64,000 bases of DNA from Linepithema humile (lineage: Eukaryota; Arthropoda; Insecta; Hymenoptera; Formicidae), in the NCBI RefSeq assembly GCF_040581485.1, contig NC_090133.1, positions 28,050,139-28,114,138 of the forward strand, in the 5' to 3' direction. The position numbers and the translations under genes are program-made. Below are positions 37,501 to 50,400 of the stretch, piece by piece; position 1 is the first letter of the stretch, and the number at the start of each line of letters is the position of its first letter. The notes under the pieces are model-generated. The model was given only the letters and a program-made list of their open reading frames with translations. It did not search any database and had not been told where the DNA came from.

Positions 37501-37754
37501 AAGAGAAAACATTAATACGAAAGCGAGACACGCAGAGGCGTTGGAGCCTGGGGTCTCGTGCACACATTCCGCTTGGTGGATTGAGGGACGACAAGCATTG
37601 AGACGGTTACGCAAAGTTACTCCTGAAATATCTCGAAGGAGAAAGATGCGCGCATCAGAATCGCGCACTGGTAATTGTATCGTTGCGCTGCGACGCTTCC
37701 ACATTACCTGGACAGATTCCCAAACCATGATACCACGTTCTCCTTACACACCAT
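31573..37754 (-). CDS. ZCCHC14/ZCCHC2-type zinc-knuckle protein
   Basis: Eight coding exons on the minus strand (37754-37708, 36652-36160, 35648-35552, 35424-34676, 34598-34428, 34209-33959, 32914-32115, 31637-31573) join in phase to 890 residues. The start, MVCKENVVSWFGNLS, and the next segment (residues about 16-140, with VMCTLLNMCLPFEVRYLG and KRDYNDLRDTEHHAN) match the N-terminal helical domain of ZCCHC14/ZCCHC2. A SAM-like segment lies at about 448-491 (SLDEIRRMSDEDLRDIGLT). The middle is Ser/Pro/Asn-rich. One CCHC knuckle is seen at C845-C848-H853-C858, followed after the last intron by a short tail with QYRLDY. Relatives in vertebrates and nematodes bind or recruit non-canonical poly(A) polymerases; an RNA role is inferred. 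The last exon is only 65 bases, so its assignment rests on phase and the tail motif. Five exon borders were resolved by phase alone. Confidence 0.85.
32963..33420. mobile_element. TTAA-bounded inverted-repeat element in an intron
   Basis: Between TTAA at 33047-33050 and TTAA at 33407-33410 lie two imperfect inverted arms (the start given here includes flank; the element itself is 33047-33410). Left arm GAACACATCCCAAACGGAC then TAAAGGCTGCAAACGGA (33068-33106) pairs with the right arm, which reverse-complemented reads GAACACATGAAGAAATGGAC then TAAAGGTTGCAAACAAA (33322-33358). Both ends carry CACAGTG next to TTAA. No transposase is encoded. It sits in the intron between exons 33959 and 32914 of the ZCCHC14-type gene. 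TTAA ends suggest piggyBac-type mobilisation; the family is inferred. Confidence 0.55.
35824..35962. mobile_element. Small TTAA MITE-like element in an intron
   Basis: The left end is TTAACCCTTTGCACTTGG followed by AAAACTTTGTAAC. The right end, reverse-complemented, is CTAATCTTTTGCACAT followed by AAAGTTTTGTAC. The matching order CTTTTGCAC then ACTTTGTA defines imperfect terminal repeats of about 25 bases around a 139-base element. The left TTAA is intact and the right has decayed to CTAA (plus-strand TTAG). It lies in the intron between exons 36160 and 35648 of the ZCCHC14-type gene and has no coding capacity. Confidence 0.55.
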
Positions 37755-38500
37755 TGCCAGACAACATTGATACCACTTGGGGGTGGGAGAAAAGTGCGGA
37801 GCGACGGAGCGGACGGCCAGCGGACGTCTTTCTTTCTCTCTTTTGCTTCTCGTTTCCTCTCTCCCTGTGTTTCTTTTTCTATCACTGTTACGGGCACCGC
37901 ACAATCGGCTTGACAATCAGATTCCTGTGGGCGAGAGCCGCTTCACGAACGCGCGACGTTCGTTGAGATCCGGTGGGAAACGACGGTTCTCATACAGGCG
38001 TACGAAATGCACAGTAACGGCAACGATAGCGGCAACACGGCACACCGTCAAATGTCCACATTCGTAGCAGCAGCGAGTGAAGGGAGCGAAGACACCGAGA
38101 GAATAATATCCAATTGGAACTGGCAACGTATGCGATCGACGAACGCGATCAACCCGCGCGTTGCGTGGTGGCAGTTCGTTAAAGATAAATTCTCGCGAGT
38201 GAGCGAGCACGTAAACGGTCGCGCGCTCCCCGGTTGTCTCTCCCTGGCTCTCGCGTGTTTCCACAAAATGAACAATATGTCGTATGATATGATATATACT
38301 ATTTCGTCACCGTACGTCTGCGTTCGACCGTGCACTCTTTGCTGCGATATAACTCGCGAACTCGTTCGTTTTCACTTTCTCTCTCTCCTCTCTTTTTCTC
38401 CTTCTCCCTCTTTATCGTGTGCAAATGCTACGCAAATGTGTCGGATAGACAAGTCGAGATCCGTTCACATGTTTGCGTTAAAAGACATCGGGCAATGACT
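37755..38500 (-). promoter_or_regulatory. CpG-rich 5' region of the ZCCHC14-type gene
   Basis: Upstream of the ATG at 37754-37752 on the minus strand the DNA becomes markedly G+C- and CpG-rich for about 700 bases. Open frames here on both strands do not resemble known proteins. I read it as 5' UTR and promoter, lying on the divergent side facing the Vta1 gene at 39518. Confidence 0.5.
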
Positions 38501-39517
38501 AAAATCAGCGAATGCAGGCGTGGTACTCATGTCGCCGATATAAACGAAAAAAAAACATATTATTAACGTACGATTCGTATTCGTATAAAAGAATTAGAAA
38601 AATAATAATAAAATGGATTTATGTGATATCCAATATCCAAGATGTTTACAAATGTCAATATTCAATAAGAAAATGTACATACTCTGTTGGTGAATTCAGT
38701 TGACGAGCATTCTATATTAGTAACTTTTGATAACTAATGTTAGATATAATTGTAAAAATATACAATGCAAATTTACTAACTGCGTAACAGAGTCGACCAA
38801 TTACATATCTTATTCAAATTTAAATTAAATACGTGATTGGTCAATTTCTTTATGTTATTCATTTGGCGGTTACGCAGGTCCGAATGTATCTTAATAAACG
38901 GTTGTATTAAAAAACACAATAATTATAAAATTGTTGAGTAATAATTGCCTGTGATCTGTAAATATGCACTATAGACGTTTATTACTCGATAGTTTTAGGA
39001 TTTGTATCCACGATACTAGAAATTGTGGACAGAGAAAAAATTACTAAAACTCGGTTTGTGGACATACTGAAGTTGGATGTAGAATTTGTTGAGTTTTATA
39101 TTTAGGAAGTGAGATGTTCATTTAAGAAAGAAAATAAAAAATCCAAAAGAATTAAAGACTACTAATCCAAGTCAAATAATCTAGCGACAAAAACTCTGTC
39201 CAAGAATTCAGAGCGATTTCTAGCATCGTGAACAGCAATGGTAGACCTGAACAAACAGTGCTGCCGCAGCACTAGAACTGGTCCTCTAGTTTTATAAGAG
39301 AGAACTAGGGAGATTTTGCATCACTTTACACACTCTGAACGTTTTGAGTTGCGTATGAATTGATTATTTTGGCAGTAATATAAATCGCTTAGATGAACGT
39401 TAAGAAATGTTATCACAAATGAGTCATCGATAATTAAAATATATCAATACGGATTCAATCAAACGAGTAGTCAATAGGAATTTTATATCTTAACTGTGTA
39501 TCTGATATCTTATCCTA
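38501..39517. other. Intergenic, between divergent genes
   Basis: AT-rich DNA without recognised exons between the ZCCHC14-type 5' region and the Vta1 start codon. The portion from about 39200 may contain the Vta1 promoter and 5' UTR; no start site could be placed. Confidence 0.4.
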
Positions 39518-40781
39518 ATGGCAGGGCCTGATTTGCCGAAGACTCCAACTCCTTTAAAAAACATTCAGCAATATTTGACAGTTGCCATAAAACATGATCA
39601 GCGAGACTGTGTTGTTAGTTATTGGTGTACGTATATATGTGTGCATGACAATATATTATATATAGGATATATATCTTTTATTTTGCAAGATCTTTACGTC
39701 AATCTCAACTTAAATATCTTACATTCAGTGTCTTTTACTAACTTTAATTGTAAGACATGAAAAAGCAAATGCCCTATCAAGGGTTTAATATTTCTTACTT
39801 TCTATGGAAAGGTTGGAGAATGATTAAAATTCATGTAAAACAGGTCGTCTCTATGCTCTTCAAACTGGGTTGAAATTATCAACAAAGACGTCAGAAGAAA
39901 CAGGTTTTTTACTGAAGTTAATGGATTGGTTGGAAACAACAAAGAAGGCATTGCATGATAATGAAGCTATTACCAATGAAGTTGCTGCTCAAGCGCATCT
40001 GGAAAATTGGGCCTTGAAGCTGTTTTTATATGCCGATAAGAATGATAGAGCTGCTAATTTTTCAAAAAATGTAGTACAAAGCTTTTACACCGCACAAATA
40101 TTGTACGATGTGTTGACACTGTTTGGAGAATTGAGTATAGAAGCAGCTCAGAATCGGAAGTATGCCCAGTGGAAGGCAGCTTATATCCACAATTGTCTAG
40201 TAAATGGAGAAACTCCAGTACCAGGACCGATGGAAGAAAAGGAAGAGGAAAAGGATTCGATTGAAGGATTAAATGATAATGGTATTAGAATATGTACATA
40301 TTATGTATACATAAACACATTTTTTATCCTCATGTATCTATTATTTTAACATTTTATGAATTAGATGAAGATCCGGAATCAAATGTAAATATTCCACCTG
40401 AAAATCTGAAGGACGACATTCCACAAAGTATTCCATCTACTCCTGCAAGTCCACCTGCAACTGTACGAACACAGTCATTTGAATCAGAGGATAATACTGC
40501 TTATAAGACAGAAGGTAAATGTCATAATATAATATTTGCAAAGGAGAAAGTGAGTGAATAAGTACGTCACAAATAGAAAGATAATTTAATATATCATTAT
40601 TTCATTTCTGATGATAAATAATCTTACAGACAATACCAATCTGTCAGTAGAGCACATTAATAAAGCGCAAAAGTACATAAAATGGGCAGGCAGTGCGTTG
40701 GACTATGACGATGTACCTACTTCCATAACAAATCTTCAGAAAGCTTTGCATCTTTTAACTACAGGTCAAGAACTTGCCTAA
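39518..40781 (+). CDS. Vta1: Vacuolar protein sorting-associated protein VTA1 homologue (LIP5)
   Basis: Four exons (39518-39626, 39844-40281, 40365-40514, 40630-40781) join in phase to 282 residues. Vta1/LIP5 is the cofactor of the AAA ATPase Vps4: it promotes Vps4 assembly and turns over ESCRT-III on endosomes. Residues 10-165 are the N-terminal tandem-MIT-like domain, with VVSYWCRLYALQ at the first splice (C37 is split), HLENWALKLFLYAD at about 100-115 and RKYAQWKAAYIHNCL at about 143-160. The linker (about 170-230) is acidic and Pro/Ser-rich. The C-terminal Vps4-binding VSL domain is in the last exon (AQKYIKWAGSALDYDD, then LQKALHLLTTGQELA). Length is close to the family's roughly 300 residues. 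The gene is head-to-head with the ZCCHC14-type gene. Confidence 0.95.
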
Positions 40782-43479
40782 AGAAACCGATAGACATTAG
40801 GTAATGGCTTATTTGTAATTAGTTGTGATAAATTTGTCAGCTATTTTCTATAATGAGGAGTGCAAATATTTTACTAATACAAGATTAAGCAAGGTTTTGA
40901 CAATTTTAACAATAGATTATCAATTATTACTTTAAAAGGCTTACGAAAACCAGCAACTAGATATTAATGAAAATAACCTGAAATGAAATAGAGCATCGAG
41001 CACTTTAACATCTTTTATTTATATAATGTTGAAGGAGATAGATTAATGAATAAATGTATAAAAATATTTGTCTTTTAACCACTTTTATTAGGTATTATAT
41101 ATAAATAATGTTTATATTGAAAATTTTCAACATTTAAACATCACAATATTGTTAATATAACATTTGAAGGATATATTTTTTATTTCAATCTTGTATATTG
41201 AAGAAAGAAAAAAATATTAATATAATGGCGTCAGCAAAAATATAATAATATAACACAGATATTTTCAAACTCAAACCAATTATGGTTTTAACATAAGAAA
41301 ATTAATATATGAAACTTTTAGATATCAATTTTATTCACACAAGTAGTGCATTACAAATAAACATTCCACAAATCATTAAATTGTGATTCGAAGTCCGGAT
41401 ATTGTTTGGCGTAAAGAGATTGTTATGAGTATCAAATGGGTAATTAGAAAAGTCTGTCTGCAGAAGTCTGACGGTTTTTATTTTTGGTTTTATTTATCAA
41501 ATTTGTCCGATCACATTTGTTCTACACACGTTGACTTTTTGAGAAATAAGTTAATAACTAATGCGCATATATGTCCCGATTGTTAACTACAGAAGATTTT
41601 CTGTATATCCATACACGCACGCGTTCACACACGACATATGTAAAGGACGCATTCATTGAAATGGCAGTTAGTACCTCGTGCTTAAGCTAGTGTCTCTGAA
41701 AACTGGTTGCATCAATGTTGATTAGTATTACACGTTGTGACAAATTCAAATTTTCTTCTATTTATGCTACAGCTGGTCGTTTATGTTAAATAATTTTATA
41801 TTATGTTGGATAGTTGTTTATAAAAGTTATTTCTAATTTAGTTATTTATATTGTAGCTATCTGTATTTCAATTGTCTATATTATACACGATATTTCTGCA
41901 GGAAAGATCAATACTTTCGGAGATTGCAATATAAAATATTCTAAGAAAAATGTTCACAAAAATGGACATTTTAAATGGTCCATTTTGAATAGTTTCCAAG
42001 ATAGAACTGTTTAAATGTATAGTTGCAAAATACTGATAGTAAAAAGATATTTCTTACTCTTCCTAATATTTACTGTTTAAATGACAAATTTATTACAATT
42101 TGTAAGACATTTTCGAAAATTACACCGTCAACATTTTACAACTGTAAGAAAATGGGAAAATTTATTCTGAACTGTTACTGGCAATATTCGTACAACTAGT
42201 TGTTTAAAGAACTTGGAAACCGTTCAAAATCGGACACACGTGTACGTGAATTTTTTTCGTAAAATGTATATTATGATTCTTCAAAATATTTTACTTTCCT
42301 GCCGAGATATCCTGCATAGCTATTTATATTACAGTATTTTCTACATTACATAAATGTTTACGTCATAATTCTCCTATTAGATCATGAAAAGAAGCAAAAT
42401 ATTATTAACTCGCAATCAAGCCAATTCAGAATCAAGAATGAGGCAATCAAGCTGATTTATTCCTAAAACTTAATTTCACGGATTAATGTAATTTTCTTAA
42501 TGATATTTGCTCTTTTTATATTATTGTCCTAACTGTAATATAAATAGAGACAGATAGTTTTTCTAACAATGGCCGATGACAATCGACATTGATGCAATAA
42601 TACTTTAATGGGCCAGTGCTGCGGGATAAAACATTATGATCAATTCATGAAAACGTTTACGTATATAATGAGGACTAGAATTGCGGTTAGTATTAAAGAT
42701 TAGATTTGTTTTGCGAATTTTTAATCCTTATCAAATGACCAAAAAACGATTTTCTAATTACAAAAAAAGGTTGCCTACGTCGCATATTTGTTGAGTAGTT
42801 TACATCAACAATAAAAAAGAAACGTAATAATCGTAGGCTAAACAAGGAAAAAAAAATTCTCTTTCTTTTGCGCGTGTCTTATTGTAAATCTGATTGCGTC
42901 TGCCATAGCGAGCAGACAGCTCGTTTTTTATTCTTACAAATTGCAATATCGTGCATAATAAAGTGCAACAAAAATTGATTATAACACCTCGCCGACGAGG
43001 GCTAAATAAGCTTGGATACGTTGATACTTCGGTCAACTTGGATACATCGAGCCGCGCACACAATAAAAGGGGAAACTACACGTCCCATCGGTGAAATATT
43101 AATGTTTGCATTAAAAATGATTTGTTCTCCATCTCGTTTTTCCTTCCGGAGATGTATATTTTTTACAAACTTAACCTACATTGTTTTAAATTATTGTTTC
43201 TCCTATTATAAAATTTTTGTAAGTATTGAAGCTATATTAAGAACACATACATTATGCACACATTAAGAAGAGAAAGTTAAATAATCTCGTCTTGAAATAA
43301 AAATTCCACTTTTGGAACAATGGAAGAGCGAGAGAGTATAAATTTGAAATAAATAAATAAATTAATAAAAATAAGTAAATTTGATCGGAGAACTCTTTTT
43401 AGTGTTCCGGAAACGGATAGAATCACATGAAAGAATCAACATGAAAACGAATGACTTTATTCTTTAACCATAATCTCGC
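40782..43479. other. 3' UTR of Vta1 and convergent intergenic DNA
   Basis: AATAAA at 41049-41054 is a candidate poly(A) signal about 270 bases past the Vta1 stop. Beyond that the DNA is AT-rich with no recognised exon up to the stop codon of the convergent NACHO-type gene at 43480. A minus-strand AATAAA at 43461-43456, only about 20 bases past that gene's stop, may or may not be its poly(A) signal. Confidence 0.45.
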
Positions 43480-46400
43480 TCAGTCTTGCTTCTTAGTTTT
43501 ATCGTCAACGCCGTTTGCTGTTACAGACTGCGTGTCTTCTCGTCTCAACTGCCAGTCGATTACCAATCGCCCCGTGAGCATAAAAAAGAATACCTGAAAA
43601 CATTTTCGCAATTTACGTCTTTCGATAATCTTGCAATAATAAGACCTTGCAATAATAAATGCTTACCAATGCCGGGGCGACCCTCTCGAACTTATCGTTG
43701 ACCATGTAATGAGAGTATACAGCCATGAGCATCAAAACAAGCAACACTGTATTTGACAAATTTTTAACTTTATCTGAAAGCATTTTAAAGGATTACCTTA
43801 ATAGAGTTAGTTCCACTTATCAAACTTTTATGATAGAATAATTAGAACTAAAAATTTGCACGGAATAATAAATATTGGGCGGAGCAGTAAATATCTGACA
43901 TTTCTTGTGCACCAAACTAATATTATAAAAGAAAGTCGACGATTCAGTAAAACAAAATTCTATAAATTCGAATAACCGTGAGAAACACACTCTCTATAAA
44001 AATAGACATTTCATATTTAATAGATTCGATAGTTTGTTGTATATCATAAAAAATTTACAATGAATATCTAGTGAGCTGAAAAGCCAGAAAATAAATCATT
44101 TGAACGAGCGTTTGCAACAAGAAAAACATTATGATCGAAAAACTTGGTCGATTTTTTGCACCTACGACTTGGAATAATCGCCATGGCGAGACCGCAAATT
44201 ATCTCGAGCGAGCCGACGACTCTTCGATACCACTTGCTGGGTATCTTGAATTGAAATGTGCTAGAAAGTGGGAATACTTTCGCGTATTTGACATATTCTT
44301 TTCTCTGAAACAAAAAAAAAACAAGTATTAAAATCCAATAGATTTTTGGTAAGTAAATATAGAATAAAACATAAGGCACTTATGTAATGTATATCTACAT
44401 ACTTGCCTAAATTTATAAACGAACCAACGAACATATAGAAGCTATTTGCTAATAGGCAAGCTTAATACATCGTAATATTTCTAGCTTTTTCTCTAGTTAA
44501 TATTGTAATTTTTTAAGAAAAATGTTAAATATATGAACAGTTTTCGAATCAGTTAAAAAAAGTCAACGAATTAGAAGTATAAATAAATAACGAAATCATA
44601 TTTTTTAAGTTAATTTTGGATTTTTAAAGAATCTTGACTAAAATTCTAATTTTAAGAAAACAGATGTTTCATGTTAAAAGTTAAGAAAATTGTAAAATAT
44701 ATAGTGTATTATTAAATTCCGATTATGAAAAAAATATCTCAAACTTGAAGAAAATTTCTCGCTGTTTATCTCGGCTATCGAACACGTTACATTTACTTGT
44801 ATAATATTTATATAATAGCAAAATAATCGAAAGCCCGTTTTGGCAGCTTCAGATAATTCAACAAGAACTCGAAGAAAACGTGACTTGTTCTAATACGCGA
44901 AGTATATAAATATCATTCGCCAGTAAGTTAGCGAATTAACTGGCGGTTGACCAAGCACGAGTATTTACCTTAATATCATTTTCATTAGCCAGCATCAGAA
45001 TACCAAAATAGTAGAACGACACGATCGGTTCTTATTTTACATCAAGATTTTATATCTATACGTAACAGTAGTATTATATAGAAATAATGAATATTTTGCA
45101 TTTCAAGAAAAACTCTGTTTTATACAAAACTGTTCAAGAAAAAGAACGATATAAATCAAACATGTTGCGAATTCAACAAAAGGATGGAAAAAAGTTTACA
45201 TAAAATCTTGTAAAGTGTCTTATTTTATTGTCAGATTTAGTGAAAATTTTTTTTCAAATGATGTGTGTGCGCGTGCACGCGCGTGTCGGGTGTCGCATGT
45301 AAAATATTTCAACAATTCAATAAAAATATGCTGATAATATATTTACGTGAAGCTCCTGAATTTCTATTAATTCATATTTGCGTTACTCCAATTTATATTC
45401 GATTTGCAATACGCTTTAATTTGCATAATCCATATAGAAGCGACATTATATTACATTATAACTAAACATCGCAGCATATCGTGGTATACCTGGACTCGTT
45501 ATTGAGCGCACGCGTTACTGTGTATATTTTTATACCATCTATAAATAAATAGTAAAAAGAATACATTTTGTGTATATTCTTGCTGTCAGATTAAAATCTC
45601 GCTATCGGATTAAAATTGCGCTGATAATCTTTTAATTGAGAAAATTTGTCGTGTAACCATTTTCTGTAATATTATTTTTATGTGATTATTTTGATTCCAA
45701 TAGTCTCCTCACTAATTACGAATTATTAATTTTAAATACATTTGAAGATTGCGTTCAACCCTGCGGATAATCGCACGCTTACTATCCGAGACGATAAGAA
45801 AAAATAGTTTTCTTCAACAATATAATACCATAAAAATTGGCAATTCACATAAGAGATTAATAATGTTAGAACTGTCAGAACGAGTATCGGAAATGTTGCC
45901 ATAAACGCGCGCGCGCGCGCGATCATAATGGTGGCTTAAGGGTAGTGGCGGTTATCTCGAACACGTAACATTACATAACGAAGCCGGGTTGTGACAGATG
46001 GGATAGATACATACGGCAGCTCGCATTCTGCGTGTTCCTACTTTAGTATTGATGTCGATATCCGAAATTATATAAGCGTAAAAGACGGGAAACAAATAAC
46101 AAACGATTTCTCTATTCTGTTAATTTTGCGCGCCAGGTGATTTAATAACTATTTTTTACTATCTAATTATTGACCGATTAATTGCAAATAATTTATTAAT
46201 TAAATACCACAGTTCGTGATTCATTTGCGAAAGTCGACTGACAGTCATGGATCGAATAAGATTCTCAAATCGTAGATTATAACAAACTTACAAAGTGATT
46301 AGTTGAAATAATTGTTAAACCCAAGATCTGTGAAGTTTGGCGACGTTTGTTGTCATTTATTAAGTGAAGTGATGAATTATATATATATACTAACTACACT

Positions 46401-46596
46401 AAGCTACAACCGATCTGTCCATAACAACTGGATATTCCGCTGGAGCATCGCAAGAAGAAATTTGAATTGTTTACCGATGACTTACCAAGTCCTTGTGCAG
46501 ATCCTTGCTGATGCCCGACGTGAGCTTCATGGTGCCGATGAAAACAAAAAATACGCCGAGCAGCACGGAAAGTGACTTAAGCACTATAGAGCCCAT
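43480..46596 (-). CDS. TMEM35/NACHO-family membrane protein
   Basis: Four coding exons on the minus strand (46596-46486, 44304-44166, 43773-43667, 43593-43480) join in phase to 156 residues, near the 167 of human TMEM35A. TMEM35A (NACHO) is an ER chaperone for assembly of nicotinic acetylcholine receptors. Visible hallmarks are the N-terminal helix with LGVFFVFIGTMKLTSGISKD (residues about 13-32), YVKYAKVFPLSS, the second helix VVGSLEIICGLAMAIIPS (66-83), a third helix at about 89-107 and a fourth at about 117-135, then a short charged tail (RREDTQ, DDKTKKQD). The four-helix DoxX-like layout fits the family. Whether it is the orthologue of TMEM35A or of the related TMEM35B is unsettled, and the chaperone role in insects is inferred. 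It ends 850 bases downstream of the FLASH-like gene on the same strand. Confidence 0.88.
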
Positions 46597-46980
46597 TTTG
46601 ATAGCCCGGATGGAGTTAACGTGTACACTGATCGATTGCCGAAAGCACAAATGCGATCGTACTTAAGCACGAGTTGTTCCCGCGAAAAGTTCTACCTCGT
46701 CCTCGTGACGGAGGACCCGACCGATGAAGACGTCTATGAACACATGCTCGCGAATGCCGCCAGCGAAACACGCTCTTGGACAGAAGTTTGAAAGCGACTG
46801 CTGCAGCAAGGACTACACATCCATAGCACGGCGTCCTCTGTGACTGACGGTGCAAAGCACGTAAAGTGAGTTGCGTCGCGATGCGTGGATGCTCCGCGGT
46901 GACGTCAACGGTCGATGCGCGCGTATCGGCGTCATCGCGCAGCGGTTATTTTCTGATCGATACGACGCCACGGCCGCTTT
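46597..46980 (-). promoter_or_regulatory. CpG-rich 5' region of the NACHO-type gene
   Basis: G+C-rich DNA immediately upstream (minus strand) of the ATG at 46596-46594, with the CpG density seen at other promoters in this window. Open frames here are unrecognised. Transcription start not placed. Confidence 0.45.
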
Positions 46981-47444
46981 TCTTTCACATTAATCGACAT
47001 AGTATGTACAACATAGTATATTTTTACGACAGTAAACCCTCGATTTTGCGGACTAATAGAAAAAAAACAAAAAACAGCCGAAAAACCCGATTATTTGAAG
47101 TTTCCGAAATTTAATGTAATTGACGAGGAAACTATCAGGTTACTATATCTCGATAAACACGCGGCGAATTCAAAAAAGTAAAATTGCAAGAATCGCCAAG
47201 ATCAACAATCGATTGCTTCAAATCTATCGCAATGACGCAAGATAGTTTGAAGGAATTTTTAATTAAGGAAGCAATGTCGAATTTTATACACACTATTATA
47301 GAATACGCTTTGCAAAACATTAAAAAAGAAACTATTATTTGAAAAATGTCACATCGCTTTGTACGTTCTTTATTCGTACTCAACACTTATTGGTTGTATA
47401 TCCAAAATTTTATTAACATTCTGTACAAGTGCGTAAATTAATGA
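46981..47444 (-). other. Spacer and 3' UTR of the FLASH-like gene
   Basis: AT-rich spacer between the stop of the FLASH-like gene (47445-47447) and the NACHO-type promoter. A minus-strand AATAAA at 47414-47409, about 30 bases past the stop, and another near 47373-47368 are candidate poly(A) signals. Confidence 0.4.
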
Positions 47445-50400
47445 TTATTTACATGCCGCTTTTATAGATGCGCGTGATGTCTTGCAAGCGCGCGGCTTCA
47501 AGACGGAATCGCTGTCGTTACAATTGTCAGAAGCAGGGGAGGTTTTCATTATATTTGTGTTCATCAGGACAGTCATAGATGCGTTACTGTCGCTTAATGT
47601 CACAGCTTTCCGACGACGCGAAATTACTATCCCCTTGTTCTGTTGGTCCTTCTTGTTCCTCACCAAAGGTGACATTGTCTTCTTAATATCGACTGATTGA
47701 ACGTTGACTGGTTCTTCCAGTTGCATTTCCTTCATTTTTACTGTTTCTGAAACAGTTTTATGACAGCCGAGAATCGTTGGCTCTTCGACCGCATCGAAAT
47801 CATTCGCACTCGCAGGAGGATTCTGATTATAATTATGATCACTGAGGCACGAATGGTTTGCTTTTGTGTTGCATTTGTCTAATCTTCCAACAAAAATGTT
47901 GTTTTTGCTTAATATTTCACTTTCATCTCTACTCTCATTATCACAATTAAGCACAGCCTCGACCTTTGTAATTTTACTAGTGGAACTTAATTCTTCATCA
48001 ATTTTACAAGTAATACTATCAGTTATAAAATTATTGTCCTCTGAAATTTTAATAGCATTTTTATCACTAGGTTCATTTATTTGCTCCTTTTTAATAGCGT
48101 TTTTAATATTAAGATCATCCATCTTCGTGATTTTAGTGTCATTTGCAGAATTAACATCATTTGTCTCCTTTATGTTATCAGCAGTTTCAGTAATAGAACT
48201 TTTTAATTTTTCCTCAGTATAGCAACAATCATTGTCATTATTACTATCATGTATCTGTTCAATCGTTTCGGTATTATGAACAGTAGAATCCGCTACATTT
48301 TCATGAAGATGAGATTTGCATTCATTAATATCATTATTACAGTTACGCACTTCATTAACTGTTGTATCGTTCTTTCCGGAATTTAATTGTTCGTTTTTAT
48401 CTTCGACTGGAAACGTTTTTACGCTTTTTTCTTCTTTTATTTTATTATCGTTGGACAGATTTTCAAAATTATTTACTTTTTCAGGACTATCCAAAATTTC
48501 GCCTTCTTCTAGATTGCTTAAGTCCTTGATTGTACTACATGTCGATGTGCTCTCTATCGAATTCGTAGATTTAATATCGGATTTGCTTTTTGTTTCAGCA
48601 TCTTTCTTGGCACTATAATTCACTACAGCATTTACAACTGTTCGACTAGATGTTTGGAAGTCGATTTCTACTGCAGCATTATGTGATCTTTTACTATCCG
48701 AAACATTTGCTTCTTCTTCTTTTGTCCTGTGCTTTTCGTATTTGTTATTTTTGCACGAATTACCGCTCTCTCTATCTTCAATATCGCTCGACACATATCT
48801 GGACGTATCTCTCAGATTACTGCGCTCTCTGCTGCGACATTTTGTTTTATCGTCTCCCTTGCTGTTGTAGTCTCTCTTTGATCTCTCGCTTCTGTACCGA
48901 CTGTCGTTTTTACAATCGTCATACTTCCTATTTCTGTAAGTACTATTCGATCTTATCCGTAAATGATTGTTGCTCAGACTCTCTTGATTACTTCTGCTTC
49001 TAGAATAACTTCTACTGCGCGAGTTATATCTATAATTACTTTCCTTGTAGCCGCTGTTAGATCTTTCTGAGACTGAGGTGGTCCAATGTCTGTCAATAGA
49101 TTTCCTTCTGATATTATCGCGATCTCTCGAATTACTTCTCCTTCTTTTTCTCCCTTCATTTGTACAATATTGATCCTGTTTTACATCCTTGTGCTCAGAA
49201 ATTGCTCTGTGTCTCGCATCAAAGGAGACTTGTTCTTTTTTAAAGGAATGTACAGCATCCAATCGATCTTCTAATTTCACAGGATTATCTTTTATCTCAT
49301 TTTGCACAAAACTATTCGGATTAGACTGCACAATGAAATTATAATCAGATTTTCCGGTCGCATTCTTATCATCTTCAATCTTGAAACGCTTGTTCTCATG
49401 CGTATCATCCTCTTCACTCATCCTCCTTTCTGAATTATTTCTGTAGGAAATTTCTACAAAAATTATAATTGATTTATTATATTTCTAGAATAAATGAGAT
49501 TTATTTCATTTGATTATCTTTAATCATATTTAAGATTTACACAAAAGATTCAAACATTTGTATGTAATCTCACTTATAGTATTTTCTTTTAAAAAATCTA
49601 AATATTTCTCATCTTTTGACAATACAAAGTAAACTGCCCCCTTAAAAAGCATGATATTCATTTTAATATCAATCGTTAAAAGGTTTTTACATTAAAATTT
49701 CTCGTATTAAAAAGTAGTATAAAAGCTAACAGCTATTTTATATAAATTTTCACAGTAGTAACATATATAATCACATGAAAATAAAATCTTTACCTGAAAT
49801 AGAGTTTTTCATAGCAATATTAGATTCATTGCCATTATTTATGTTGGGTTGAGAACCATTTTCCTTATCACTTTCCACAATATTCTCTTTTGAAGTCTCC
49901 TTTGTATTAATTTCTGGATTAAGCTTCAACGATATTACCTTTTTTCCCTCTTTTTCTTCTTTTATAATTTTTTTATGTAGTCTTTCTCCAAATACTGTGG
50001 ATATTTGATCAACGCTTTTCTCTGACCTTATGCTTTTATATTTGCTGCGATGCAGTTCAGTTTGATTCAATTTATCATTTTCATTTTCATATGAATGGAT
50101 AGAAGAAACACTTTCATAAGTTTTGGTAATTGTGGACATCTGATGTGATGGTTTGTGAGCAGAAAAACTTTGAGATTCACCTTTATTATTTCTTCTAAAG
50201 GCTACATCATCCAATCTAAAATCAATAAATCATTTTGATGACATTGGAAAGATATTTTGAAATATTATAATGTGATATAAAATTTATACCGTTTTCTAAG
50301 ATCATCTATCATCTTGTCCTTCCGTACAATTTCAGCCTTAGCAGTTTTTAGCAAAGAAAACAGATTATTTTCCAAGTTCTCCTTCGCCTTCTGAATATTT

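Noticed and set aside
47866..49274. Plus-strand open frames opposite FLASH exon 4
   Set aside because: They are shadows of the low-complexity minus-strand coding sequence.
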